Origin: Acidobacteriaceae bacterium
GTDB taxonomy: Bacteria > Acidobacteriota > Terriglobia > Terriglobales > Acidobacteriaceae
Length of the DNA: 64,000 nucleotides
Assembly (NCBI GenBank): GCA_027449965.1
Contig: DAIDKP010000020.1
Location: 1 to 64,000 of the forward strand
Reading direction: 5' to 3'
A program made the position numbers and the translations under genes. Below the pieces are notes generated by a model. It did no database searches. It was not told where the DNA came from and saw only the letters and a program-made list of their open reading frames with translations. Positions 16,718-25,665 of this stretch are shown piece after piece. Each line of letters begins with the position of its first letter. The stretch's first letter is position 1.

Positions 16718-19609
16718 TCACGGTTGGGTGGCGGAAGATTCATCCAGTAGATACAGGAAGGACCGGAACGTGAAACCTGTGGCGCTGGTCATGGCCATTT
16801 CGCAAGTGCGGCTGCTGGAGTAGCAACGATCCGGTTTCTGCGCAAGGATGGATTTCGCCATTTCGCATGTCGCGGACGCTGTGAGTTCCGGTACCAGCAG
16901 CCCCCGGTCGCCTGCAAACGCGCAACAGCCACCGTGCTCGGGTACTACGACATGCTGGCTACATGCATTCGCAATGGACACAAATTTTGATTGAGACTTC
17001 ATCTTCACAGCCGAGCAGACGGTATGCAGCGCAACCGAAGCGTCTGTTTGACGAAGCGTAAGACGCGGCATCATCGTGTCATGAACGAAATCAATGCTAT
17101 CAAGAATCGTCAAGCGATCCCAGCGTATCTGGTTGGTCTTTGTCAGGTGAGATCGCGCAGTTCGCAGGCCAAGTGTGCATGGACTTGTATCCACCACGAT
17201 CGGAATCTGCCCATGATTGGACCAGCGATCCATGCTTTCGATCATCTGATTCAGCGCGTGTTCATGCGCCACCGTGAATCCCTTGGAAGAAAAGGGAACG
17301 CCACAGCAGTTGCCTGCGATGTCAGGCGGGACTAGGAGACAAATGCCAGCGCGTTGCGCCAGGCGCAGGACCACCGTGGTGGGATCATCCGATTGAGGTT
17401 CATCGGGCAATTTTCCCATGACGCGGGTGATGCAGGCAGGAAACCACACGGCGTCGAAAGGCGCTGTCTGCTGCAGTGGAGGATGCACCTTTGCAGGGTG
17501 CGGCATATGGGCTGACCATTGCCAGAAAGGCTCATCGAGCCACCGTCTGGACAAGTGACTGATGGATTGTGTCCACTGCCCGATGCGTCGCACTCCCAGA
17601 AGCTTTTGCATCCCATGCCCAGCACGCAAAAGCAGTCTCGCCGCTACCTCCGCAGCGCTGAAGTGTTGCGCAATCTGAAGAGCGATGCTTTGGCTCAGAT
17701 CAGAATGCCGATTCGCGCGAAACCGCTTCGTCAGTTGTCCTGTATCGATGCCTACTGGACACTCGGATGCACAGAGTCCATCGACGGCACAGGTGTCTAA
17801 AGCCATATAGGGGAAGTCGGCTTCGAGTGATGCAAGAGTCGAGGGACTTGCGCCCTCATCGCGAAGCCTTTGCATCTCGCGTCGAACGACGATTCTTTGC
17901 CGCGGAGTCAGCGACAGATCGCGACTGGGGCAGTGCGGCTCGCAGTAGCCGCATTCGATGCACTTATCGACCTCCGCTTCGACTTCGGGAAAACCTTTAA
18001 GATCCTTCAGGTGAGCCTGCGGATCGGCATTGAGGATGACGCCTGGGTTGAGCAGATGATCCGGATCGACCAGATCTTTAAGGTGACGCATGATCTGCAT
18101 CGCTTCCGGTCCCCACTCCGTTTCCACAAACGGAGCCATGTTCCTGCCGGTTCCATGTTCCGCCTTCAATGCTCCGTCATATCGAGAAACGACAAGTGAA
18201 ACCAACTCCTCCATGAACCTTCGATATCGATCAATCTCCTGCGCATGAAGGAACCCCTGAGTGAGCACGAAGTGGAGATTACCATCCTTTGCATGGCCAA
18301 ACAGAATGGCATCGTGATAGCCATGTTGATCGAGCGCCCTTCGAAGGTCCAGAGCCGCATCTGCCAGCCGTTCAACCGGAAAAGCCACATCTTCAATGAT
18401 GGCCGTCGTACCCGCTGCGCGAACGGCTCCAACAGACGGGAACATACCTTTCCGCATCTTCCAGAGCTGTGCCTGAATGACAGGATCGCGCGTAAGCGTG
18501 GTCGGCTCACATCCCTTCAGACTGGCGACACAGGCATGGGCAACAGGCTGATGCGCAAGGAATTCAGCTTCCCGCGCATACTGGAATTCAACCAGCAGAG
18601 CGGCTGCTTCAGGTGGTAGTTCTTTCAACTCCTGGGGCATGCCGGGCTGGTTCTCCACGGAACGCAAAGCCGCTCTGTCCATCAGTTCCAGTGCTGCCGC
18701 ATCGGCTTCTTTTAGCGGTTGAATCGCAGAGCAGGCTGCGCGGAGCGAATCAAAAATCAGCAGCCCAGTCAATTTGATAGGCATATCGGGAACTGTATTT
18801 AAAACCGCCTCTGCAATCCAGCCCAGAGTGCCTTCAGCGCCAATCAAAAGATGACTGAAAATGTCTATGGGACGCTCAAAGTCGAGGAAAGCATTCAGGG
18901 CGTATCCGGTGGTGTTTTTCGTCTTGTATTTCTGGCGAATCCTTGTCGCCAGATTGCTTTGCATCAGGACGCTTCTGCGCAATTCCCGGAGACCGTTGCA
19001 GAGTTCAGATTCCTGCTCTTCCAGTTGATTTTCCGCTTGTGCAGAAGCGCTATCGATCAGAGTTCCAGAAGGAAGCATGAAGGTGATCGAGCGTAGCGTA
19101 TGATACGCGTTCTGCACAACTCCACAGCACATTCCGCTCGCGTTGTTGGAGAGAATTCCCCCCATGCGACAACTGTTGATGGAGGCCGGATCAGGGCCGA
19201 TTCTGGCACGATACAGTTGCAGCGCATCGTTGGCATGTTTGCCAATGACGCCGGGTTGCAGGCGAATGGCTTTGCCGTTGTCTTCGACACGCAGTGATCG
19301 CATGTAGCGGCCTACATCGACCAGAATTCCGTCCGAGATGCTTTGACCGGAAAGGCTTGTTCCACCTGCGCGAAAGACCAAAGGAATTGAGTGTTGGCGG
19401 CTGAAGCGAAACAGTGCGGCAATTTCTTCGTGATTTCGTGGTTGAACAACTGCAAGCGGAGTCAATCTATAGAAACTTGCATCGGAAGCAAAGGCTATGC
19501 GTTCGATTTCGCGAATAAGTATGCGGGCTGGATCGATGAACAACTCCAGGCCAGTGCGAATCTGCTCCGGTGAAAGCGACGACGAAGAGGCTGCATTGGA
19601 CTGGATCAT
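16718..19609 (-). CDS. FAD/Fe-S D-lactate dehydrogenase, three-part fusion
   Basis: A 963-residue flavo-iron-sulfur enzyme that probably oxidises D-lactate (or a similar D-2-hydroxy acid) and passes electrons to the quinone pool. In order: FAD-binding domain (about 40-270, with RAGGTSLSGQS), FAD-oxidase C-terminal domain, two [4Fe-4S] motifs (CIECGYCEPHC and CAVDGLCASECP, around 570-630) and a CCG domain (NCCGVPF and GGCCAFAG). This fusion of GlcD- and GlpC-like parts is typical of the Dld-II type. D-2-hydroxyglutarate is an alternative substrate. It starts 3 bases after nfo ends and is followed by tpiA. Confidence 0.88.
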   Translation of the reverse strand: MIQSNAASSSSLSPEQIRTGLELFIDPARILIREIERIAFASDASFYRLTPLAVVQPRNHEEIAALFRFSRQHSIPLVFRAGGTSLSGQSISDGILVDVGRYMRSLRVEDNGKAIRLQPGVIGKHANDALQLYRARIGPDPASINSCRMGGILSNNASGMCCGVVQNAYHTLRSITFMLPSGTLIDSASAQAENQLEEQESELCNGLRELRRSVLMQSNLATRIRQKYKTKNTTGYALNAFLDFERPIDIFSHLLIGAEGTLGWIAEAVLNTVPDMPIKLTGLLIFDSLRAACSAIQPLKEADAAALELMDRAALRSVENQPGMPQELKELPPEAAALLVEFQYAREAEFLAHQPVAHACVASLKGCEPTTLTRDPVIQAQLWKMRKGMFPSVGAVRAAGTTAIIEDVAFPVERLADAALDLRRALDQHGYHDAILFGHAKDGNLHFVLTQGFLHAQEIDRYRRFMEELVSLVVSRYDGALKAEHGTGRNMAPFVETEWGPEAMQIMRHLKDLVDPDHLLNPGVILNADPQAHLKDLKGFPEVEAEVDKCIECGYCEPHCPSRDLSLTPRQRIVVRREMQRLRDEGASPSTLASLEADFPYMALDTCAVDGLCASECPVGIDTGQLTKRFRANRHSDLSQSIALQIAQHFSAAEVAARLLLRAGHGMQKLLGVRRIGQWTQSISHLSRRWLDEPFWQWSAHMPHPAKVHPPLQQTAPFDAVWFPACITRVMGKLPDEPQSDDPTTVVLRLAQRAGICLLVPPDIAGNCCGVPFSSKGFTVAHEHALNQMIESMDRWSNHGQIPIVVDTSPCTLGLRTARSHLTKTNQIRWDRLTILDSIDFVHDTMMPRLTLRQTDASVALHTVCSAVKMKSQSKFVSIANACSQHVVVPEHGGCCAFAGDRGLLVPELTASATCEMAKSILAQKPDRCYSSSRTCEMAMTSATGFTFRSFLYLLDESSATQP

Positions 19610-19612
19610 GGG

Positions 19613-20473
19613 TCACGCTTCCGAGGCAAGGCTGCGCAACATTTGCACGTTGCGCAGATCATCGTCGGGTTCATCCATCGGCGTTTCTGCGATGAAGGCA
19701 CAATGTGCAAATCTTGGATCGCGCAGTAGTCGACGGAAGGGTTCGCTGCCAAGCGAACCCGCCCCGATGTGTTCATGGCGATCCAACTTTGATCCGAGCG
19801 CTGCCTTTGCGTCATTGCAGTGCCACACTTTTACGATTGCGGTGCCGATCGTCGATTCTACCTGTTGGATGGTTTTTTCGTAGTCGGACTCGCTGCGCAG
19901 ATCGTAGCCCGCAACGAAGGTGTGGCAGGTATCGAGGCAGACGCCAACAGGAGCTTTAGCGCTCAGGCGGTTCACCAGTTCGGCGACCTGCTCAAACGAG
20001 CCTCCAAGAGAAAACTCGGCTCCAGCCGTGTTCTCAATCAGAATCTGAAAAGAGGTTTCCTGCCATGGCAAACCGTCGACAGCCGCTGCAATTGTTTCTG
20101 TTGCCAGGCGCAGACCTTCTTCACGCGTCAACCCCTTCCACGAGCCAGGATGAAGAACCAGATATTCCGCACCCCACGCAAGCGCTCGCTCCACTTCTCC
20201 TCGAAACGCCAAAGTGCTTTTCTGTCGCACATCCTGGTTCTGGCTGCACACGTTGACCAGATAGCTGGCGTGAATCACGAGCGGTGCCACGTCGAACTGG
20301 CTGCGCATTGCACGCATCTTCTCTGCCTGATCGGGCGCTACGCTTGGCGCGTGCCACATTCGAGGGCTGGAAGAGAATATCTGAAAGGTATTTGCGCCGA
20401 TCTCCGTCGCTCGCTGAACGGCTTTCCAGGCTCCGCCTGCGGTGCCTAGATGAATTCCAATGCGCTGCTGCAT
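19613..20473 (-). CDS. nfo: Endonuclease IV (AP endonuclease family 2)
   Basis: Cleaves DNA at abasic sites during base excision repair. The 286-residue TIM barrel with three-zinc site shows IGIHLGTAGG at the start, VIHASYLVN, YLVLHPGS, ILIENTAG, CLDTCHTFVAGYD, VWHCNDAKAALGSKLDRHEHIG and a terminal FIAETP Glu. All expected zinc ligands appear. It is the first gene of the nfo-lactate dehydrogenase-tpiA run; the pairing with metabolic genes has no obvious reason. Confidence 0.95.
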   Translation of the reverse strand: MQQRIGIHLGTAGGAWKAVQRATEIGANTFQIFSSSPRMWHAPSVAPDQAEKMRAMRSQFDVAPLVIHASYLVNVCSQNQDVRQKSTLAFRGEVERALAWGAEYLVLHPGSWKGLTREEGLRLATETIAAAVDGLPWQETSFQILIENTAGAEFSLGGSFEQVAELVNRLSAKAPVGVCLDTCHTFVAGYDLRSESDYEKTIQQVESTIGTAIVKVWHCNDAKAALGSKLDRHEHIGAGSLGSEPFRRLLRDPRFAHCAFIAETPMDEPDDDLRNVQMLRSLASEA

Positions 20474-20591
20474 ATCATGAGTCTACAACTGTCGACAAAG
20501 GCATAGTCCGGTAAACCAGGAGGAGCCAGAAAGCGAAAATCGCATTCTCGGCACCTTGCTGGTGCTGGCTCCATCCTGCGATGATGCCTGC

Positions 20592-21752
20592 ATGCAGAAG
20601 ATCGTCGTTGCTTCGTGGCTGTGGACGGAGACGGGCATGTTGCCTGAGCCGATGATTCTCGTGGAAGAGGGTCGTATTCTGTCGATCGCCAGTCGTCAGG
20701 ATGTTGAGATGCCGCCTGCTGTGGAGATTCTGGATTACACCGGTTCCGTGATTGCTCCGGCATTTCTGGATGTCCACATCCATGGTTGTGCCGGACACGA
20801 TGTTATGGAAGGCAGCTCGGATGCCCTGCTGGCTATCAGCCGCTTTCTGGGGCAACGTGGTACGGGAAGTTTTCTTGCAACTACGGTAACGGCTCCTCTT
20901 AACGTCACCTTGAAGTCGCTTTCCAACCTTGCGCGGCAACTTCGCCAAATCCAGGAGTGGCCCGGCGCAATGCCCTTCGGAATTCATCTGGAGGGACCGT
21001 TTTTATCGCATGCCAAGCGCGGTGTACATCCGGTAGAGCATTTGCGAGAGCCTTCGATTGAGATATTCGATCAGCTTTTTGATGCAGCCGAGGGAATGGT
21101 TCGATTGATGACTCTCGCTCCGGAATTACCCGGTGCCGAGGCTTTGACTCGCCATGCGAAGCAACGTGGAGTCCGGGTTTCCATGGGGCACTCGAATGCA
21201 ACGGCTGCTGAGGCGGAACGACTGATCCGTGCCGGGGCGACCTCAGCGACCCACACATTCAATGCGATGCGTGCCCTCGATCATCGTGAGCCGGGCATTG
21301 CCGGTGTTGTGCTGAGCGAGCCAGGTTTGTTTGCGGAACTGATCTGCGACGGCATTCACGTGGACCCAAGAATGGTGCGGCTATGGTGGCGGCTGAAAGG
21401 CTCGCAACATGGCATTCTGGTGACGGATGCCATGGCTGCCACAGGGATGCCGGATGGAGAGTATCGGCTCGGCGGAATGCCTGTGCAGGTGGCCAACGGA
21501 AAGGCGACAGCAGGCGGAGTTCTGGCCGGGAGCGTACTCACGCTTGATCAGGCGCTGAAGAACATGATCGCGTTTACGGGAGCAGGCCTGGCAGAGTCGC
21601 TGCCATTGTTGACGCGGAATCCGGCGCAGATGATTGGCCTCGAAGAGCGTGGGCGTCTCAGTCCAGGCAAGCGAGCGGATATCGTTGTGCTCGCTGACGA
21701 TGGCAGGCTCATTGCGTCGCTGGTTGGGGGAGTTTCTGTAGCTCCTGGTTAG
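20592..21752 (+). CDS. nagA: N-acetylglucosamine-6-phosphate deacetylase
   Basis: Deacetylates GlcNAc-6-phosphate to glucosamine-6-phosphate, the step before NagB. The amidohydrolase barrel has DVHIHGCAGHD (metal HxH region), HLEGPFLSHAKRGVH (Glu ligand), VSMGHSNAT, HTFNAMRALDHREPG, LICDGIHVDP and the catalytic Asp in LVTDAMAATG. The protein has 386 residues from the ATG at 20592; an in-frame start 36 bases upstream is less like the family. No Shine-Dalgarno precedes the ATG. The 3' end overlaps the converging kinase gene by 44 bases, and together they make a GlcNAc catabolic pair. Confidence 0.94.
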   Translation: MQKIVVASWLWTETGMLPEPMILVEEGRILSIASRQDVEMPPAVEILDYTGSVIAPAFLDVHIHGCAGHDVMEGSSDALLAISRFLGQRGTGSFLATTVTAPLNVTLKSLSNLARQLRQIQEWPGAMPFGIHLEGPFLSHAKRGVHPVEHLREPSIEIFDQLFDAAEGMVRLMTLAPELPGAEALTRHAKQRGVRVSMGHSNATAAEAERLIRAGATSATHTFNAMRALDHREPGIAGVVLSEPGLFAELICDGIHVDPRMVRLWWRLKGSQHGILVTDAMAATGMPDGEYRLGGMPVQVANGKATAGGVLAGSVLTLDQALKNMIAFTGAGLAESLPLLTRNPAQMIGLEERGRLSPGKRADIVVLADDGRLIASLVGGVSVAPG

Positions 21753-22665
21753 CCAGTTGCCGGGCGCGCCATAGCGCTCCTTCGATCGACACAGTTGCTT
21801 TGGTATCGATTTCAATTTCAGGTACAGCAGTGCGCAGGATCGAGGTAAACTTCTCCCGCACCATGTCGATTTTTTCCAGCACACTTCCGGTCCAGGCAAT
21901 GGGAAGTGCAACAGGAAGCGCGGTTGCGGATGGCTCTTTCAGCCGCAGTTTTTTGTGCACGGTAAGCACAAAATCAGCAAGGTCCGCCGCCGCCTGTTCC
22001 AGCACGGAAAGAGCAACCGGATCACCCTCCAGCGCCAGCTGCGAGACCAGGGGAGCGAGTGCGGCAAAGTCCGGGCCTGGAGTCGCATTGCCAAAGAGTA
22101 CGAGATCGGTCAGTGTGGGTGTCTTCCACAAAGCACTGACTTCATGCAGAACGCGTGTCGCCTCGTCGCGATCATACGCACGCAGTCCCCGACGAACTGC
22201 GTGAAGGCCAATCCAGTAGCCGGAGCCTTCATCGCCAAGTGTGGAACTATATCCACCTGCGGAGGCTAGTGTGCCGGAAGCCGAGCGCCCAATGCAGTTG
22301 GAACCTGTTCCTGCGATCTGTAAAATGCCTGCTCCTCCGCGAAAGGCGGCATCCAAAGCGATGACCTCATCGCCGACGACCTCAGAGCGCGCGATATCAA
22401 ATTCGCGAAAGATTTGGGTGATCCACTCCGCGACGCCAGGAAGGGAAGCGCTGGCAATTCCTGCTGAAGCAGCATCGACACAGGTGACTTCGGCCTGCTG
22501 GTACAGCTCATGTATGAGCGAACGCAGATTGGTTGCAGCCTGCTCCACGCCCACGCGCAGGCGCTTGATCGATCCACCGCGCACTTGTGCCAGGGTTTCT
22601 CCGCCGCGCTGAATGATGCCGCGCGTGTTGGTGCCTCCACCGTCGATTCCGAGAATCGTCTTCAA
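21709..22665 (-). CDS. BadF/BadG/BcrA/BcrD-type ATPase, GlcNAc kinase-like
   Basis: A 318-residue sugar kinase of the ASKHA superfamily, probably N-acetylglucosamine kinase. It has the phosphate-1 loop GIDGGGTNTR, the LQIAGTGSNCIG adenosine-side loop and GGYSSTLGDEGSGYWIG, the arrangement seen in human NAGK-like and bacterial BadF-type kinases. It would produce GlcNAc-6-phosphate for NagA on the opposite strand. It is translated with the upstream phosphodiesterase gene (ATGA overlap at 22662-22665). Confidence 0.87.
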   Translation of the reverse strand: MKTILGIDGGGTNTRGIIQRGGETLAQVRGGSIKRLRVGVEQAATNLRSLIHELYQQAEVTCVDAASAGIASASLPGVAEWITQIFREFDIARSEVVGDEVIALDAAFRGGAGILQIAGTGSNCIGRSASGTLASAGGYSSTLGDEGSGYWIGLHAVRRGLRAYDRDEATRVLHEVSALWKTPTLTDLVLFGNATPGPDFAALAPLVSQLALEGDPVALSVLEQAAADLADFVLTVHKKLRLKEPSATALPVALPIAWTGSVLEKIDMVREKFTSILRTAVPEIEIDTKATVSIEGALWRARQLANQELQKLPQPATQ

Positions 22666-24062
22666 TGTTTTTGCTCCATTGTCATCGCGTCGCCCATGCT
22701 TCCATGATCACGCAATGTTCCAGAGAGAATATTGAGTTTGCCATCCAAAGGTGGCGCTCTGCGCGGCAGTTTCAGATCGAGAATATGAGCAATCCACGGA
22801 TATAGATTTACATTCTCAAACGGTGCAACCGTCATGCCTTGAAAAATATCAGGTCCGGCAGCGAAAAAGCTTGCTTTCATCTCCGGCATACGGCGTGGAT
22901 CGTACCCATGTGATCCTGCAACGGGTGGCAGATTTGCCCTATTGATGCCCGGCTTGTCTTTCGCTGGGCGACGAGCGCGGATGGCATACGGACCAGTCGG
23001 AATAACCACTGGGTCGCCGGCGCGCGCGTTGGTGTTGAAGTGCAGCGCAGCAGGAACATCGCGCAGCCGAAAGACAACAAATTTGTCTGACGCATGCTTG
23101 AGCTGATCATAGACACGTTGGCGGTCGGCTTCACTCTTCGCATAGAGCAGTGGCCCGTCAGTCTCAAACCCGGTCAGGTCCGCAAAATCGCTGAGCGTGA
23201 TCCACGGTCCCTGAGTCTTTGCCATGCCATGATCACTGACAACGATCAGGTCAATGGGAAGCCTGGTCGCCTGAAGGGTGTCGTGCAAAAGACCGATCAT
23301 GGTGTCGAGATGACGAATGGCCGCGTGGGTTTCCGGCGCGTCAGGACCATAAGCGTGTCCTGCATGGTCGGCATCAGAAAAATAGAGAGTGATGAAGTGT
23401 GGACGTTGTGAAGCAGGTTCACGAAGCCACGCCGCCACCTGGGCAATGCGGCGAGATTCATCGACATGATCGTCAAATTTCAGATATTCAGAAGGACGTT
23501 CCCCTGCGATCTCTGCTTCAGAGCCTGGCCAGAAGAGGCAGGCAGTGCGCATTCCCTGCGCCTCTGCCAAAGACCACAGCGGAACGCCGCTGTACCAGCT
23601 TCCGTCGGTCACAGCACTCGTATCGCGGATGGAATAGATGGCCGATTTCCCCTGAGCCTGTCGCTGCTCATCTCGAAAACTGTTGCCCACAATGCCGTGA
23701 TCCTCCGGGTACAGTCCCGTGATGATGGAGAGATGATTGGGAAAGGTGAGCGAAGGATAGCTGGGCAACATGCCTTGCGGTGCCCACACGCCATTGCGAC
23801 CAAGTTCCAGCAGGTGCTGCGCATGATCTCGTTGGGCATAGTCCCAGCGAAATCCGTCGAGAGAGACAAGCACGACGTAGTGTGCGCGTTGTGCTGCGGC
23901 TGAATTTGGCCCATGATCCGTGTGGATGACGGGAAGGCTGGTCGATGCAGAGGACTGTGCAAAACACGAAGAACAGGCGAGGAAGAACCAGCAAAATGCC
24001 GAAAGAAGGAAGTGACGCAACAGGGCGGCGCGGCTGTGTGTCATGCGTAAACGCTTCTTCAT
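22662..24062 (-). CDS. Secreted nucleotide pyrophosphatase/phosphodiesterase (NPP) family protein
   Basis: An alkaline-phosphatase-superfamily hydrolase with two zinc ions, exported by an N-terminal signal peptide (hydrophobic run ending ACSSCFAQ). Visible parts in the 466 residues are the first metal site VSLDGFRWD, the nucleophile segment YPSLTFPNHLSIITGLYPEDHG (nucleophile Thr in LTFPNH), then FSDADHAGHAYGP, VVSDHGM and GSHGYDP with the remaining ligands. The substrate may be nucleotides, nucleotide sugars or phospholipid head groups. Being coupled to the GlcNAc kinase-like gene, UDP-GlcNAc or a GlcNAc phosphodiester is a reasonable guess. Confidence 0.88.
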   Translation of the reverse strand: MKKRLRMTHSRAALLRHFLLSAFCWFFLACSSCFAQSSASTSLPVIHTDHGPNSAAAQRAHYVVLVSLDGFRWDYAQRDHAQHLLELGRNGVWAPQGMLPSYPSLTFPNHLSIITGLYPEDHGIVGNSFRDEQRQAQGKSAIYSIRDTSAVTDGSWYSGVPLWSLAEAQGMRTACLFWPGSEAEIAGERPSEYLKFDDHVDESRRIAQVAAWLREPASQRPHFITLYFSDADHAGHAYGPDAPETHAAIRHLDTMIGLLHDTLQATRLPIDLIVVSDHGMAKTQGPWITLSDFADLTGFETDGPLLYAKSEADRQRVYDQLKHASDKFVVFRLRDVPAALHFNTNARAGDPVVIPTGPYAIRARRPAKDKPGINRANLPPVAGSHGYDPRRMPEMKASFFAAGPDIFQGMTVAPFENVNLYPWIAHILDLKLPRRAPPLDGKLNILSGTLRDHGSMGDAMTMEQKH

Positions 24063-24160
24063 CCTTCGAGAGCCTCATGCAGAAGATTAGCAGACGGCAA
24101 TTGCCTTTAAATGGTAGGATTCTCATTCGCAAGCAAAGCGATTTGGTGTAGGATGCCTGC

Positions 24161-25576
24161 ATGCTTGCATACCGGCTTCGTATCGCACTCTGCCTGACTC
24201 TGCTTGCGCTCATCACGAGGGCAGCATCGGCGCAGTCGTCCCATCCTTCCATGCTTGCCGCCGCGCCTCCCATGGGCTGGAATAGTTGGGATGCTTATGG
24301 TTTCACCATTACGGAGTCACAGTTTCGCGACAATGTGGCTGTGCTGGCTTCCATGCGGTCTTTTGGCTGGCAATATGCTGTGATTGACGAAGGCTGGTAC
24401 ATGCAAAACCCGCTTGCTTCCAAAGCTGCGGAACAGCATTTTCAACTGGATGCGCATGGCCGCCTGATTCCTGCCGTGGAGCGATTTCCTTCCGCAGCAG
24501 GCGGAGCCGGATTGAAGACTATCGCCGATTGGGTTCACGCACAGGGATTACTCTTTGGGATCCACTTGATCCGAGGAATTCCACGAGAAAGCGTGCGGCG
24601 TAATTTACCGATCGCAGGTTCACGTTTCACGACTGCCGATGCTGGTGATCCGAGCGACGTTTGCCCCTGGGATGATGGCAACTATGGTGTGCGAGACAAT
24701 GCCGCCGGACAGGCATGGTACGACTCTATGATCGGGTTGTATGCCTCGTGGGGCGTGGATTTCCTCAAGGTAGATTGCATCTCGGATCATCCTTACAAGC
24801 CGACTGAAATACGCCAGATCGCCACCGCTATTCACAAAACCGGGCGTCGCATTGTGCTGAGTCTGTCTCCGGGGCCAACCTCGCTTGTCCATGCCTCCGA
24901 AGTGGCGAAATATGCGCAGATGTGGCGTATCTCGGACGATCACTGGGATGTATGGTCGCACGTAGCTGAGCCGGGCAAATCGGAGTTTCCGCTGGGTACC
25001 CGACAGGCATTTGATCGCCTGGCGCAGTGGAATCGTTGGGCAGCGCCGGGTCACTGGCCGGATGAAGATATGCTGCCTTTCGGTGCTCTCGAGCCACATC
25101 CGGGATGGGGAGCAGCGCGAGTTTCGCGTCTGACTCAAACCGAAGAGCAGACGGAGTTCACGCTTTGGTCGGTGGCGCGCTCGCCGCTGATTCTGGGAGC
25201 CAATCTTACGCTGCTCGATCGTCCCACGCGTACCCTGATGCAAGACAAGCTGCTGATCGCGTTGAACCAGCAGGGAGACGGACATCCCCGCGCGGATCTT
25301 CAGGGTGGCAGCAGCCAGTTGCGCGTCTGGGAATCGACCATCCCCAATGGCGGGTTTGCTGGTCGTTATCTGGCTGTCTTTAACCTTGGCGATCAGCCGC
25401 AGATGGCCTCGCTGAACTGGAAGATGCTCAACACACCGGATGGTCATGCTACAACCCGGATCCAGGATCTGACCGATAAAAAGACATGGTCGGCTTCGGA
25501 ACCAGTGAGTGTGCCATTGGCTGCACACGGAAGCGTCATCTTGCGTGTGACAAGTGAAGCGTCGTCCTCGCGGTGA
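24161..25576 (+). CDS. Secreted GH27 alpha-galactosidase-like hydrolase
   Basis: Cleaves alpha-linked galactose or N-acetylgalactosamine from glycans, outside the cytoplasm. The 471 residues start with a signal peptide (cleavage near ASAQ), then the GH27 barrel: PPMGWNSWDAYG, YAVIDEGWY, the nucleophile strand FLKVDC and the acid/base segment WRISDDHWD. A C-terminal beta-sandwich of about 90 residues follows. No Shine-Dalgarno is seen. TAGGAT lies 6 bases before the ATG, so a leaderless message is possible. It ends in a strong hairpin shared with ilvE. Confidence 0.9.
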   Translation: MLAYRLRIALCLTLLALITRAASAQSSHPSMLAAAPPMGWNSWDAYGFTITESQFRDNVAVLASMRSFGWQYAVIDEGWYMQNPLASKAAEQHFQLDAHGRLIPAVERFPSAAGGAGLKTIADWVHAQGLLFGIHLIRGIPRESVRRNLPIAGSRFTTADAGDPSDVCPWDDGNYGVRDNAAGQAWYDSMIGLYASWGVDFLKVDCISDHPYKPTEIRQIATAIHKTGRRIVLSLSPGPTSLVHASEVAKYAQMWRISDDHWDVWSHVAEPGKSEFPLGTRQAFDRLAQWNRWAAPGHWPDEDMLPFGALEPHPGWGAARVSRLTQTEEQTEFTLWSVARSPLILGANLTLLDRPTRTLMQDKLLIALNQQGDGHPRADLQGGSSQLRVWESTIPNGGFAGRYLAVFNLGDQPQMASLNWKMLNTPDGHATTRIQDLTDKKTWSASEPVSVPLAAHGSVILRVTSEASSSR

Positions 25577-25600
25577 CATAATCCGCACATCAGAATCCGC

Positions 25601-25642
25601 AAAACCAGGGGGCATCTCCGAACAGGCGGCCCTCCTGGTTTT
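25601..25642. terminator. Bidirectional terminator between GH27 gene and ilvE
   Basis: AAAACCAGG pairs with CCTGGTTTT, and GGG/CCC pairs extend the stem across one bulged T. The A-run on one side and T-run on the other make it a good rho-independent terminator in both directions, and it lies between converging genes. Confidence 0.8.
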
Positions 25643-25665
25643 CAGTTTTGCGGTGTGCGAGCGGG

